A DNA stretch of 13,356 nt from contig CAMDHB010000054.1 of NCBI GenBank assembly GCA_945897655.1, forward strand, positions 1 through 13,356, written 5' to 3'. Shown in pieces: positions 7,827 to 13,356 of the stretch; within the stretch, counting starts at the first letter, position 1, and every line of letters begins with the position of its first letter. The translations under genes and the position numbers were made by a program. Below the pieces are notes generated by a model that worked only from the letters and a program-made list of their open reading frames with translations, did no database searches and was not told the origin of the DNA. This DNA comes from Pseudorhodobacter antarcticus. Its GTDB lineage: Bacteria; Pseudomonadota; Alphaproteobacteria; Rhodobacterales; Rhodobacteraceae.

Positions 7827-7844
7827 TAGTTTACCCTTAAACTA
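7827..7844. promoter_or_regulatory. AT-rich perfect inverted repeat, candidate operator
   Basis: TAGTTTA-CCCT-TAAACTA is a perfect 7-bp inverted repeat with a 4-base spacer. It begins 19 bases upstream of the maeB start codon, just behind its ribosome binding site, in the divergent maeB/VOC-bicupin spacer. Its AT-richness stands out in GC-rich surroundings, and the size fits a dimeric helix-turn-helix repressor site. The regulator is unknown. Confidence 0.45.
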
Positions 7845-7864
7845 TCTCCGCTTCGGCAGATAGT
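7841..7864. promoter_or_regulatory. Second inverted repeat / hairpin in the divergent spacer
   Basis: ACTATCT and AGATAGT are perfect 7-bp arms separated by ten bases. The spacer itself can pair CCG with CGG around CTT, giving a 10-bp stem with one bulged base. It shares four bases (7841-7844) with the preceding inverted repeat, so the two could compete for protein binding or RNA pairing. There is no T-run, so it is not a typical terminator. It may be an operator or a hairpin in the maeB leader. Confidence 0.4.
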
Positions 7865-7947
7865 CCCGGTTTGGTACAACCCCGTTCGGGTTCCCTTGCA
7901 AATCACCCGTCAAAGCCGCAGTCTTACCAAAACAACCAGAGAATACC

Positions 7948-9030
7948 ATGACAGACACCCCCGACGCGACACGTGCCGAGATTCGCTTGCCCACACAGGA
8001 ACTGCGGAACGATCTGCCGTTTTACACCAAGGTTCTGGGGATGCGGCTGGACATGATCTATCCCGCCGACAACCCCGAGGTGGCGGTTCTGTCGGGCCAC
8101 GGGTTGCGCATCCGCATTCAAAAGGGCGCGCCCGAGGCTCCAGGCACCATCCGCATTCTGACCGATGATGCGGGCTTTGCCGATGGCAAGCGGGAACTGA
8201 CCGCCCCGAACGGCACGCGCATCGAAATTGATGCCCTGAACCCGCCGCTGGTCCTGCCCGCCACCGAACACGCCTTTGTCGTCCGCCGTCTGGCCGATCA
8301 GGCGCCTTGGGTGATTGGCCGCGCCGGCATGGAATACCGCGACCTTATCCCCACCCGCCTTGGCGGTGCCATGATCGCCAGCCACATCCGCGTGCCCGAC
8401 GGCCCGGTGCCCGACATGGTGCATTACCACAAGGTCGGCTTCCAACTCATCTTCTGCGTCGCAGGCTGGGTCGATGTCCTGTACGAGGATCAGGGCGGCA
8501 AACTGCGCATTGCGGCGGGCGACTGCTTCATCCAGCCGCCCGGCATCCGCCACAAGGTCCTGCATTCCGAAGGCGTTCAGGTTGTCGAAATCGGCGTCCC
8601 AGCCGAGCATGTGACCGAGATTGACCACGAGATGAACCTGCCCACCCCCTATTTCCGCCCCGACCGCGTCTGGGACGGCCAGCGCTTTGTCCATTCCCTA
8701 GCCGCCAAGGGCACCTATGCCCCCTTCCGCATCCCGGGGTTCGAAGCGCGCGATACCCTGATCCACCAGAACACTGGCGGCGTCGCCTCGGTCATGGTCG
8801 CCCGCCCCACCGGCCCCGCACCGTGGACCAAACACGACGGCGACATCCTGTTCACCTTTGTCCTATCGGGCGAAATGACGCTTGAGGGTGAGGGCAAAGA
8901 CCCCTACCGCCTGTCACCCGGCGATGCCTTTGTCATCCCCCCCGGCATGGCCACCCGGTACAGCGACACAACCACCGACCTTGAACTGCTGGAAGTATCC
9001 CTGCCCGGCAACCCGGTGACGACGATCTAA
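7948..9030 (+). CDS. VOC (glyoxalase-like) domain fused to two cupin domains, function unknown
   Basis: Probably cytoplasmic; 360 residues, no signal peptide or membrane segment. Residues about 11-98 resemble a VOC/glyoxalase module (PFYTKVLGMRLDMIYP at 24-39, then VLSGHGLRIRIQKG and later NGTRIEIDALN). The first half lacks the usual metal-ligand histidine. Cupin 1 is about 140-220: H159 and H161 (VHYHKVGFQ), Q166 where a Glu is normally found, and second-motif H202 (PPGIRHKV). Cupin 2 is about 275-355 and keeps only H296 in KHDGDILF; its second motif, PPGMATRYSD, has no histidine. So one metal centre is expected, in cupin 1. Bicupins include dioxygenases and ureidoglycine aminohydrolase, but I cannot assign a substrate. 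The ATG has a weak AGAG eight bases upstream. The gene is divergent from maeB, and two hairpins separate it from the nucleoside operon. Confidence 0.82.
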   Translation: MTDTPDATRAEIRLPTQELRNDLPFYTKVLGMRLDMIYPADNPEVAVLSGHGLRIRIQKGAPEAPGTIRILTDDAGFADGKRELTAPNGTRIEIDALNPPLVLPATEHAFVVRRLADQAPWVIGRAGMEYRDLIPTRLGGAMIASHIRVPDGPVPDMVHYHKVGFQLIFCVAGWVDVLYEDQGGKLRIAAGDCFIQPPGIRHKVLHSEGVQVVEIGVPAEHVTEIDHEMNLPTPYFRPDRVWDGQRFVHSLAAKGTYAPFRIPGFEARDTLIHQNTGGVASVMVARPTGPAPWTKHDGDILFTFVLSGEMTLEGEGKDPYRLSPGDAFVIPPGMATRYSDTTTDLELLEVSLPGNPVTTI

Positions 9031-9064
9031 CCCTTTCATTCTGGCCAAAATACTCCACGGGGGA

Positions 9065-9092
9065 ACCCCATTGCCCCCCGGGGCAATGGGGT
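9065..9092 (+). terminator. 13-bp perfect hairpin after the VOC-bicupin gene
   Basis: ACCCCATTGCCCC (9065-9077) pairs perfectly with GGGGCAATGGGGT (9080-9092). The strict loop is two bases, so in practice it would open to four to six. It starts 35 bases after the VOC-bicupin stop. No T-tract follows, so intrinsic termination is plausible but not textbook; RNA 3'-end protection is another option. It is preceded by GGCCAAAATACTCC, a sequence I remember as common next to such hairpins in Rhodobacteraceae (memory, not searched). Confidence 0.6.
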
Positions 9093-9111
9093 CGGGGGTG
9101 TGAAACCCCCG
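9093..9111 (+). terminator. Second hairpin of the tandem element
   Basis: CGGGGGT (9093-9099) pairs with ACCCCCG (9105-9111) around the five-base loop GTGAA. It directly abuts the 13-bp hairpin, so the two form one tandem structure insulating the VOC-bicupin gene from cdd. There is no T-tract. Confidence 0.5.
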
Positions 9112-9121
9112 GTTGCGGCGC

Positions 9122-9150
9122 TTGCAACAGCGGGCAAACCGGCCCACAAT
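9122..9150 (+). promoter_or_regulatory. Possible sigma-70-type promoter of the nucleoside salvage operon
   Basis: TTGCAA (9122-9127) and CACAAT (9145-9150) are 17 bases apart. Each matches four of six consensus positions. The position, after the hairpins and about 33 bases before the cdd ATG, suits a promoter for cdd-deoA-deoB-add-upp. I see no clear CytR- or DeoR-like operator. Confidence 0.35.
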
Positions 9151-9174
9151 CCTGATCAAATGGTCAACGCCAGC

Positions 9175-9178
9175 GAGG
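9175..9178 (+). promoter_or_regulatory. Ribosome binding site that sets the cdd start
   Basis: GAGG lies five bases before ATG 9184. The upstream in-frame starts GTG 9100 (inside a hairpin) and ATG 9160 lack a comparable site and would add residues outside the cytidine deaminase fold. Confidence 0.6.
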
Positions 9179-9183
9179 TCCCC

Positions 9184-9573
9184 ATGCTGAAAGACGCCGC
9201 AACCGCCGTGCGCCTGCGCGCCTATGCGCCCTATTCCCGGTTCAAGGTGGGCGCCGCCCTCCGCGCCACCTCGGGCGGGGTCCATCTGGGCTGCAATGTC
9301 GAAAACGTCGCCTACCCCGAAGGGACCTGCGCCGAAGCCGGGGCCATCGCGGCCATGATCGCTGCCGGTGACACAAGGATCGCCGAGATCCACGTGATTG
9401 CCGACAGCCCCGACCCCGTGCCCCCCTGCGGCGGTTGCCGCCAGAAGATCGCGGAATTTGCCGATCAGGACGTGCGCGTCACCATGCACACCACGGATGG
9501 CAAGGCGCTGACCATGACGGTGGCCGAACTGCTGCCCGGTGTCTTTACCGCCGCCCACATGGCCCGCACCTGA
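9184..9573 (+). CDS. cdd: Cytidine deaminase, small tetrameric type
   Basis: Cytoplasmic zinc enzyme converting cytidine and deoxycytidine to uridine and deoxyuridine with release of ammonia. With ATG 9184 it has 129 residues, the usual size of tetrameric Cdd. Visible residues: substrate-binding N38 and E40 (GCNVEN), zinc ligand C49 and proton-shuttle E51 (TCAEAG), zinc ligands C82 and C85 (PPCGGCRQ), and the C-terminal ELLPGVF motif at 115-121. The residue after CAE is alanine, where the Bacillus enzyme has an arginine that balances the three zinc cysteines. It is the first gene of a five-gene salvage operon, and its TGA overlaps the deoA ATG (TGATG). It feeds uridine and deoxyuridine to the phosphorylase encoded next. 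Confidence 0.95.
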   Translation: MLKDAATAVRLRAYAPYSRFKVGAALRATSGGVHLGCNVENVAYPEGTCAEAGAIAAMIAAGDTRIAEIHVIADSPDPVPPCGGCRQKIAEFADQDVRVTMHTTDGKALTMTVAELLPGVFTAAHMART

Positions 9574-10880
9574 TGGACGCCCGCAGCATCATTGCCAGCA
9601 TTCGCGACGGCGCGACACCGTCCGCTGACGAACTGACCTGGTTCGCGGCAGGTCTGGCATCGGGTGCTGTGTCCGATGCCCAGGCCGGGGCCTTTGCGAT
9701 GGCGGTGCTGCTCAAGGGCCTTGGCGAACAGGGCCGCGTGGCGCTGACCCGAGCCATGACAGCTTCGGGCAAGGTGATGGAATGGGATCTGCCGGGGCCG
9801 GTGATTGACAAGCATTCGACCGGCGGCATTGGCGATTGCGTGTCGCTGCTGCTGGCCCCTGCCCTTGCGGCCTGTGGCGGCTATGTGCCCATGATCTCAG
9901 GTCGCGGCCTTGGCCACACCGGCGGCACGCTGGACAAGTTGGAGGCGATCCCCGGCTTTCGCACCATCCTGACCGAAGACCAGTTGCGCCGCCAGATGCG
10001 GGAGGTGCGCTGCGCCATCGTCTCGGCTTCTGCCGAAATCGCCCCTGCCGACCGCAGGCTTTATGCTGTGCGCGATGTGACGGGCACCGTGGAATCCATC
10101 GACCTCATCACCGCCTCGATCCTGTCCAAAAAGCTGGCGGCGGGGTTGGAGGCGTTGGTGCTGGATGTCAAATGCGGCTCGGGCGCGTTCATGAAGACGC
10201 TGGCCGATGCCGAAGCCTTGGCGCGTGCGCTGGTCAGCACGGCCCAAGGGGCGGGTTGCATGACATCCGCCCTGATCACCGACATGAGCCAGCCCCTGGC
10301 CACCGCCGCAGGCAACGCGCTGGAGGTGTCAGAGGTAATGGAAACCCTGACCGGCACCTCGGTCAACTCGGCCCTGTGGGACATCACCAAGGCGCTGGGG
10401 GGCGAGGCTTTGGCACTGGGTGGCATCGCCCATGATGCGGCGGATGGGGCGGGGCGGATTGAACAGGCGCTGGAATCGGGGGCTGCGGCGGATTGGTTTG
10501 GCCGCATGGTCGCCGCCCAAGGCGGGCCTGCCGATTTTGTGGACCGCTGGCCCGACCGCCTGCCCGCCGCCACTGTGATCCGCGAGGTGCCTGCGTTAGG
10601 GCGCGGCTATGTCAACACCATCAACGGGCAGTTGCTGGGCCTTGCCGTGGTCGCCCTTGGTGGCGGGCGTCAGCGCGAGGGGGACAAGATCAACCCCTCG
10701 GTCGGGCTGTCCGATCTGGCGGGCATTGGCGAGGATGTCGGTGCTGGCGATCCCTTGTGCATGGTTCATGCCGCGACCGAAGCGCAGGCGGATGAGGCGA
10801 TCCGCACGATTCAGGCCGCCTATGTCTTGGCCGCCTCGCCGCCGGATGAACCTGACCTGATCTTGAAGCGGATATCCTGA
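9573..10880 (+). CDS. deoA: Thymidine phosphorylase
   Basis: Cytoplasmic phosphorylase of 435 residues (Escherichia coli DeoA is about 440). It splits thymidine or deoxyuridine with phosphate into the free base and 2-deoxyribose-1-phosphate. Seen: the phosphate-binding loop DKHSTGGIGD at 79-88, the family signature SGRGLGHTGGTLDKLE at 109-124, and LDVKCGSGAFMKT further on. The ATG overlaps the cdd stop as TGATG, and there is no clear ribosome binding site, so translation is likely coupled. The frame stays open upstream to 9435, but that extension lies inside cdd in another frame. A broader pyrimidine-nucleoside phosphorylase activity (including uridine) cannot be excluded. Its products go to DeoB (sugar phosphate) and Upp (uracil). 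Confidence 0.95.
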   Translation: MDARSIIASIRDGATPSADELTWFAAGLASGAVSDAQAGAFAMAVLLKGLGEQGRVALTRAMTASGKVMEWDLPGPVIDKHSTGGIGDCVSLLLAPALAACGGYVPMISGRGLGHTGGTLDKLEAIPGFRTILTEDQLRRQMREVRCAIVSASAEIAPADRRLYAVRDVTGTVESIDLITASILSKKLAAGLEALVLDVKCGSGAFMKTLADAEALARALVSTAQGAGCMTSALITDMSQPLATAAGNALEVSEVMETLTGTSVNSALWDITKALGGEALALGGIAHDAADGAGRIEQALESGAAADWFGRMVAAQGGPADFVDRWPDRLPAATVIREVPALGRGYVNTINGQLLGLAVVALGGGRQREGDKINPSVGLSDLAGIGEDVGAGDPLCMVHAATEAQADEAIRTIQAAYVLAASPPDEPDLILKRIS

Positions 10881-12052
10881 TGACCCGCGCCTTTCTGATC
10901 GTGATGGATTCGGTGGGCTGTGGCGGCGCCGCCGATGCCGCCGATTTCGGCGATGCGGGGTCCGATACCTTGGGCCATATCGCTGCCGAATGCGCGGCGG
11001 GACGGGCCGATCTTGGCCGCAAGGGGCCTTTGCACCTGCCCAATCTGGACCGTCTGGGTCTGGCTGCCGTCATGGGCCGGGCGGGCCCTACCCCCACGGG
11101 CCGCTGGGGTGCGGCGGCCGAGGTGTCGCGGGGCAAGGACACGCCCTCTGGCCACTGGGAACTGGCCGGGGTGCCGGTGCCGTGGGACTGGACCTATTTC
11201 CCGGACACCGTGCCCGCCTTTCCGCCCGATCTGGTGGCGCAGGTCTGCCAACTGGCCGGGACCGCGGGTATCCTTGGCAACTGCCACGCCTCGGGCGTTC
11301 CGATCATCGAACGGCACATTGCCGAACATCTGCGCACCGGCTGGCCCATCTGTTATACCTCAGCGGATTCGGTGTTCCAGATCGCCGCCCATGAACAGGC
11401 CTTCGGGCTCGATCGGTTGTTGAAGCTGTGTCAGGACCTTGCCCCCACCCTGCACGCCATGAAGGTAGGCCGCGTTATCGCCCGCCCCTTCACCGGCACG
11501 CCCGGCGATTTCAAACGCACCCCCAACCGCCATGACTATGCCATCGCTCCCCCTGCCCCCACCCTGCTGGACTGGGTCCAAGGTGCGGGCCGCGACACCC
11601 ATGCGGTGGGCAAGATCGGCGACATCTTCTCGATGCGGGGCATCGGTGCCCTGCACAAGGGCAAGTCCGACGCCGACCTGTTCGATCATCTGGACAGTTT
11701 GGTAAACGACGCCGCCCCCAGTTCCCTGACCTTCGCCAACTTTGTCGAGTTTGACAGCCTGTACGGCCACCCGCGCGATGTGGCGGGCTATGCAAGGGCG
11801 CTGGAATGGTTTGATACCCGGGCCGGCGCGTTTCTGACGGCCCTACGCCCCGGCGATCTGGCGATTTTCACCGCCGATCATGGCAATGATCCCACCTGGA
11901 CCGGCACCGAACACACCCGCGAACAGGTGCCGGTTCTGTGCGCCGGGGTGGGGGCGGGGCCGATCGGCCCTTGCGCATTCGTCGATGTGGGGGCGTCGGT
12001 TGCGGCCCATCTGGGTGTTGCCTCGCACGGGCCGGGAAGGAGCTTTCTGTGA
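10880..12052 (+). CDS. deoB: Phosphopentomutase
   Basis: Cytoplasmic enzyme of 390 residues of the alkaline-phosphatase superfamily. It interconverts (deoxy)ribose-1-phosphate and the 5-phosphate, so sugars freed by DeoA can enter the pentose or aldolase routes. Seen: the N-terminal metal site D10 in FLIVMDSVGCGG, the GSDTLGHIA segment, KDTPSGHWE at 86-94 with T88 at the position of the phosphorylated threonine, and the C-terminal metal cluster TADHGND followed by GTEHTREQVP. The length is normal. The start overlaps the deoA TGA as TGATG, and the stop overlaps the add GTG start. No deoC or purine nucleoside phosphorylase gene is in the window; it may lie elsewhere. Confidence 0.95.
   Translation: MTRAFLIVMDSVGCGGAADAADFGDAGSDTLGHIAAECAAGRADLGRKGPLHLPNLDRLGLAAVMGRAGPTPTGRWGAAAEVSRGKDTPSGHWELAGVPVPWDWTYFPDTVPAFPPDLVAQVCQLAGTAGILGNCHASGVPIIERHIAEHLRTGWPICYTSADSVFQIAAHEQAFGLDRLLKLCQDLAPTLHAMKVGRVIARPFTGTPGDFKRTPNRHDYAIAPPAPTLLDWVQGAGRDTHAVGKIGDIFSMRGIGALHKGKSDADLFDHLDSLVNDAAPSSLTFANFVEFDSLYGHPRDVAGYARALEWFDTRAGAFLTALRPGDLAIFTADHGNDPTWTGTEHTREQVPVLCAGVGAGPIGPCAFVDVGASVAAHLGVASHGPGRSFL
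12034..12042 (+). promoter_or_regulatory. Strong ribosome binding site for add
   Basis: GGGAAGGAG sits six bases before GTG 12049, inside the end of deoB. It fixes the add start at this GTG rather than at the upstream in-frame start at 11938, whose extra 37 residues are Gly/Arg/Cys-rich shadow sequence. Confidence 0.75.
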
Positions 12053-13029
12053 CCCCCAAGATCGAACTGCACCTGCATTTGGAAGGGGCCGCCCCGCCCG
12101 CCTTCATCCGCAGCATGGCCAAGCAGAAGAAGTTGGACCTGTCGGGCCTGTTCAACGAGGACGGCTCTTACCGCTTCACCGATTTCTGGAATTTCATCAA
12201 GGTATATGAGGCCGCCGTCACCACCCTGCAAAGCCCTGAGGATTTCTATCGCCTGACCCTGGCTGTGCTGGAGGAAAGCGCAAAATCCGGTGTCATCTAC
12301 ACCGAAACATTCCTTGCCCCCGACTTCTGCGGAAACCGCGACCTATCCGCCTGGCGCGAATATCTGCATGCGATCGAGGAGGCTGCCGCCAAGGCCGAGG
12401 CTGATTTCGGCATCACCATGCGCGGCATCGTCACATCCGTGCGCCATTTCGGCCCCGACAAGGCGCGGCAGACGGCGCTGTGTGCGGCGGAAACGGCGGG
12501 GCGGTTTGTGGTGGGGTTTGGCCTTGCGGGCGATGAAAAGATCGGCAAGCCCAAGGATTTCCTGTACGCTTTCGACATGGCCCGCGAAGCGGGGCTGCGC
12601 CTGACCGCCCATGCCGGGGAATGGGGCGGACCGGAGTCTGTTCGCGATGCCATCAATGACCTGCGCGTCGAACGCATCGGCCACGGAGCGCGGGCGATCG
12701 AGGATATGGCGCTGGTCGAGGAAATAGCCGAACGCGGCATCGTGCTGGAACTTTGCCCAGGCTCCAACGTCGCCCTTGGAATTTTCCCGACCTTCCGGCA
12801 GCACCCGATTGGCGAGATGTTCAACCGGGGCGTCAAGGTCACAATCTCTACCGACGATCCGCCGTTCTTTCACACCACGATGGCGCGCGAGTACGAGATG
12901 CTGCACCGCGCCTTTGACTGGGATGACGGCGTGTTTGACAAAATCGCCCGTACCTCGCTTGACGCCGCCTTTTGTGACGCAGATACGAAATCCCGGATAC
13001 TGAAAAAGCTGGAGGCCGCCCATGATTGA
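12049..13029 (+). CDS. add: Adenosine deaminase
   Basis: Cytoplasmic zinc hydrolase of 326 residues, the amidohydrolase fold. It converts adenosine and deoxyadenosine to inosine and deoxyinosine. Seen: zinc ligands H8 and H10 (LHLHLEG), H188 with catalytic E191 (TAHAGEW), H212 (RIGHGARA), and D269/D270 (STDDPPFF). The GTG start overlaps the deoB stop as GTGA and has a strong ribosome binding site. The last bases overlap upp by 8 bp (ATGATTGA). Adenine deaminases of the same family look similar, so adenine as substrate is a weaker alternative. It extends the otherwise pyrimidine-centred operon to purines. Confidence 0.92.
   Translation: MTPKIELHLHLEGAAPPAFIRSMAKQKKLDLSGLFNEDGSYRFTDFWNFIKVYEAAVTTLQSPEDFYRLTLAVLEESAKSGVIYTETFLAPDFCGNRDLSAWREYLHAIEEAAAKAEADFGITMRGIVTSVRHFGPDKARQTALCAAETAGRFVVGFGLAGDEKIGKPKDFLYAFDMAREAGLRLTAHAGEWGGPESVRDAINDLRVERIGHGARAIEDMALVEEIAERGIVLELCPGSNVALGIFPTFRQHPIGEMFNRGVKVTISTDDPPFFHTTMAREYEMLHRAFDWDDGVFDKIARTSLDAAFCDADTKSRILKKLEAAHD
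13011..13015 (+). promoter_or_regulatory. Ribosome binding site for upp
   Basis: GGAGG lies six bases before ATG 13022, within the last codons of add. It supports that start for the truncated upp gene. Confidence 0.65.
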
Positions 13030-13356
13030 AAACCTGACTGTCGTCTCGCACCCCCTGGTGCAGCACAAGTTGACCCTCATGCGCGAGAAAGACACCTCCA
13101 CCGCGTCCTTCCGGCAGTTGTTGCGCGAAATCAGCCTGCTTCTGGCCTATGAGGTCACCCGCGAACTGCCGATGACCACCAAGCGGATCGAAACCCCGCT
13201 GGAGCCGATGGACGCGCCCGCGATTGACGGCAAGAAACTGGCGCTGATCTCCATCCTGCGGGCGGGCAACGGGCTGCTGGATGGTATTCTGGAACTGATC
13301 CCGGCGGCGCGGGTGGGTTTTGTCGGCCTGTACCGCGACCCCGAAACGCTGCAACC
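13022..13356 (+). CDS. upp: Uracil phosphoribosyltransferase, 3' part outside the window
   Basis: Cytoplasmic salvage enzyme making UMP from uracil and PRPP. The first 111 codons are present, about half of the usual 210 residues. The N-terminal NLTVVSHPLVQHKLTLMR, the EVTRELP segment at 44-50, SILRAGNGLLDG at 77-88 and PAARVGFVGLYRDPETLQ at the edge are characteristic of Upp. N83 stands where many homologues have leucine (RAGLG). The C-terminal PRPP-binding motif is beyond the window. It overlaps add by 8 bp and recycles uracil released by the phosphorylase encoded upstream. Confidence 0.93.
   Translation, partial: MIENLTVVSHPLVQHKLTLMREKDTSTASFRQLLREISLLLAYEVTRELPMTTKRIETPLEPMDAPAIDGKKLALISILRAGNGLLDGILELIPAARVGFVGLYRDPETLQ

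Noticed and set aside
5609..7840. 743-codon open frame on the plus strand opposite maeB
   Set aside because: It is the antisense shadow of a GC-rich gene; the translation is rich in His, Gln, Arg and Gly with no recognisable domain, while the minus strand encodes a complete malic enzyme.
7878..7892. Small hairpin AACCC-CGTTC-GGGTT before the VOC-bicupin gene
   Set aside because: A five-base stem in GC-rich DNA is expected by chance and has no supporting feature.
9100..9183. N-terminal extension of cdd from GTG 9100 or ATG 9160
   Set aside because: It begins inside the hairpin element, lies outside the normal Cdd length, and a good ribosome binding site precedes ATG 9184.
11938..12048. N-terminal extension of add upstream of GTG 12049
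   Set aside because: Gly/Arg/Cys-rich shadow of the deoB 3' end; the strong ribosome binding site and LHLHLEG near the N terminus fix the start at 12049.

Overview
The window reads as chromosomal DNA of an alphaproteobacterium, most likely Rhodobacterales/Rhodobacteraceae. The base composition is GC-rich with GC-biased third codon positions. A double-hairpin intergenic element at about 9045-9111 resembles one I remember from that family. The gene set (MaeB with a fused phosphotransacetylase domain, cdd-deoA-deoB-add-upp, a Moco-fold periplasmic protein beside a hybrid kinase) also fits. The assignment rests on protein and sequence style only; there is no rRNA to confirm it. I saw no tRNA, CRISPR, insertion sequence or phage gene.

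Left third (1-5441), signal transduction. A NarL/LuxR-type response regulator runs leftward off the window edge (1-423, minus). Divergent from it are a secreted protein with the sulfite-oxidase/molybdopterin-binding fold but no cysteine in its mature part (616-1128) and a hybrid histidine kinase (1160-3703) carrying PAS, HisKA, HATPase, receiver and HPt modules. Together they hold the parts of a full phosphorelay: periplasmic input, kinase, receiver, HPt, then a separate regulator. Convergent to the kinase, and overlapping its 3' end by 43 bp, is a LuxO-family sigma-54 activator (3661-5085, minus). It is preceded by, and ATGA-coupled to, a small free-standing HPt protein (5082-5441, minus), so the pair looks like LuxO/LuxU.

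Middle (5528-9030), metabolism. maeB (malic enzyme, minus) lies directly upstream of the HPt-LuxO pair on the same strand. A 140-bp divergent spacer holding two AT-rich inverted repeats separates maeB from an unusual 360-residue fusion of a VOC (glyoxalase-like) domain and two cupin domains (plus strand). Two strong hairpins follow this fusion gene and insulate it from the next operon.

Right third (9184 to the edge), nucleoside salvage. cdd, deoA, deoB, add and upp lie on the plus strand with every stop overlapping the next start. Cdd deaminates (deoxy)cytidine. DeoA splits thymidine or deoxyuridine to base and deoxyribose-1-phosphate. DeoB turns the sugar-1-phosphate into the 5-phosphate. 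Add deaminates adenosine. Upp reclaims uracil as UMP and is cut by the window edge.

The items most worth a second look are the Cys-less Moco-fold protein plus hybrid kinase sensor unit, the LuxO/LuxU-like pair behind a malic enzyme gene, and the VOC-bicupin fusion with its paired operator-like repeats.
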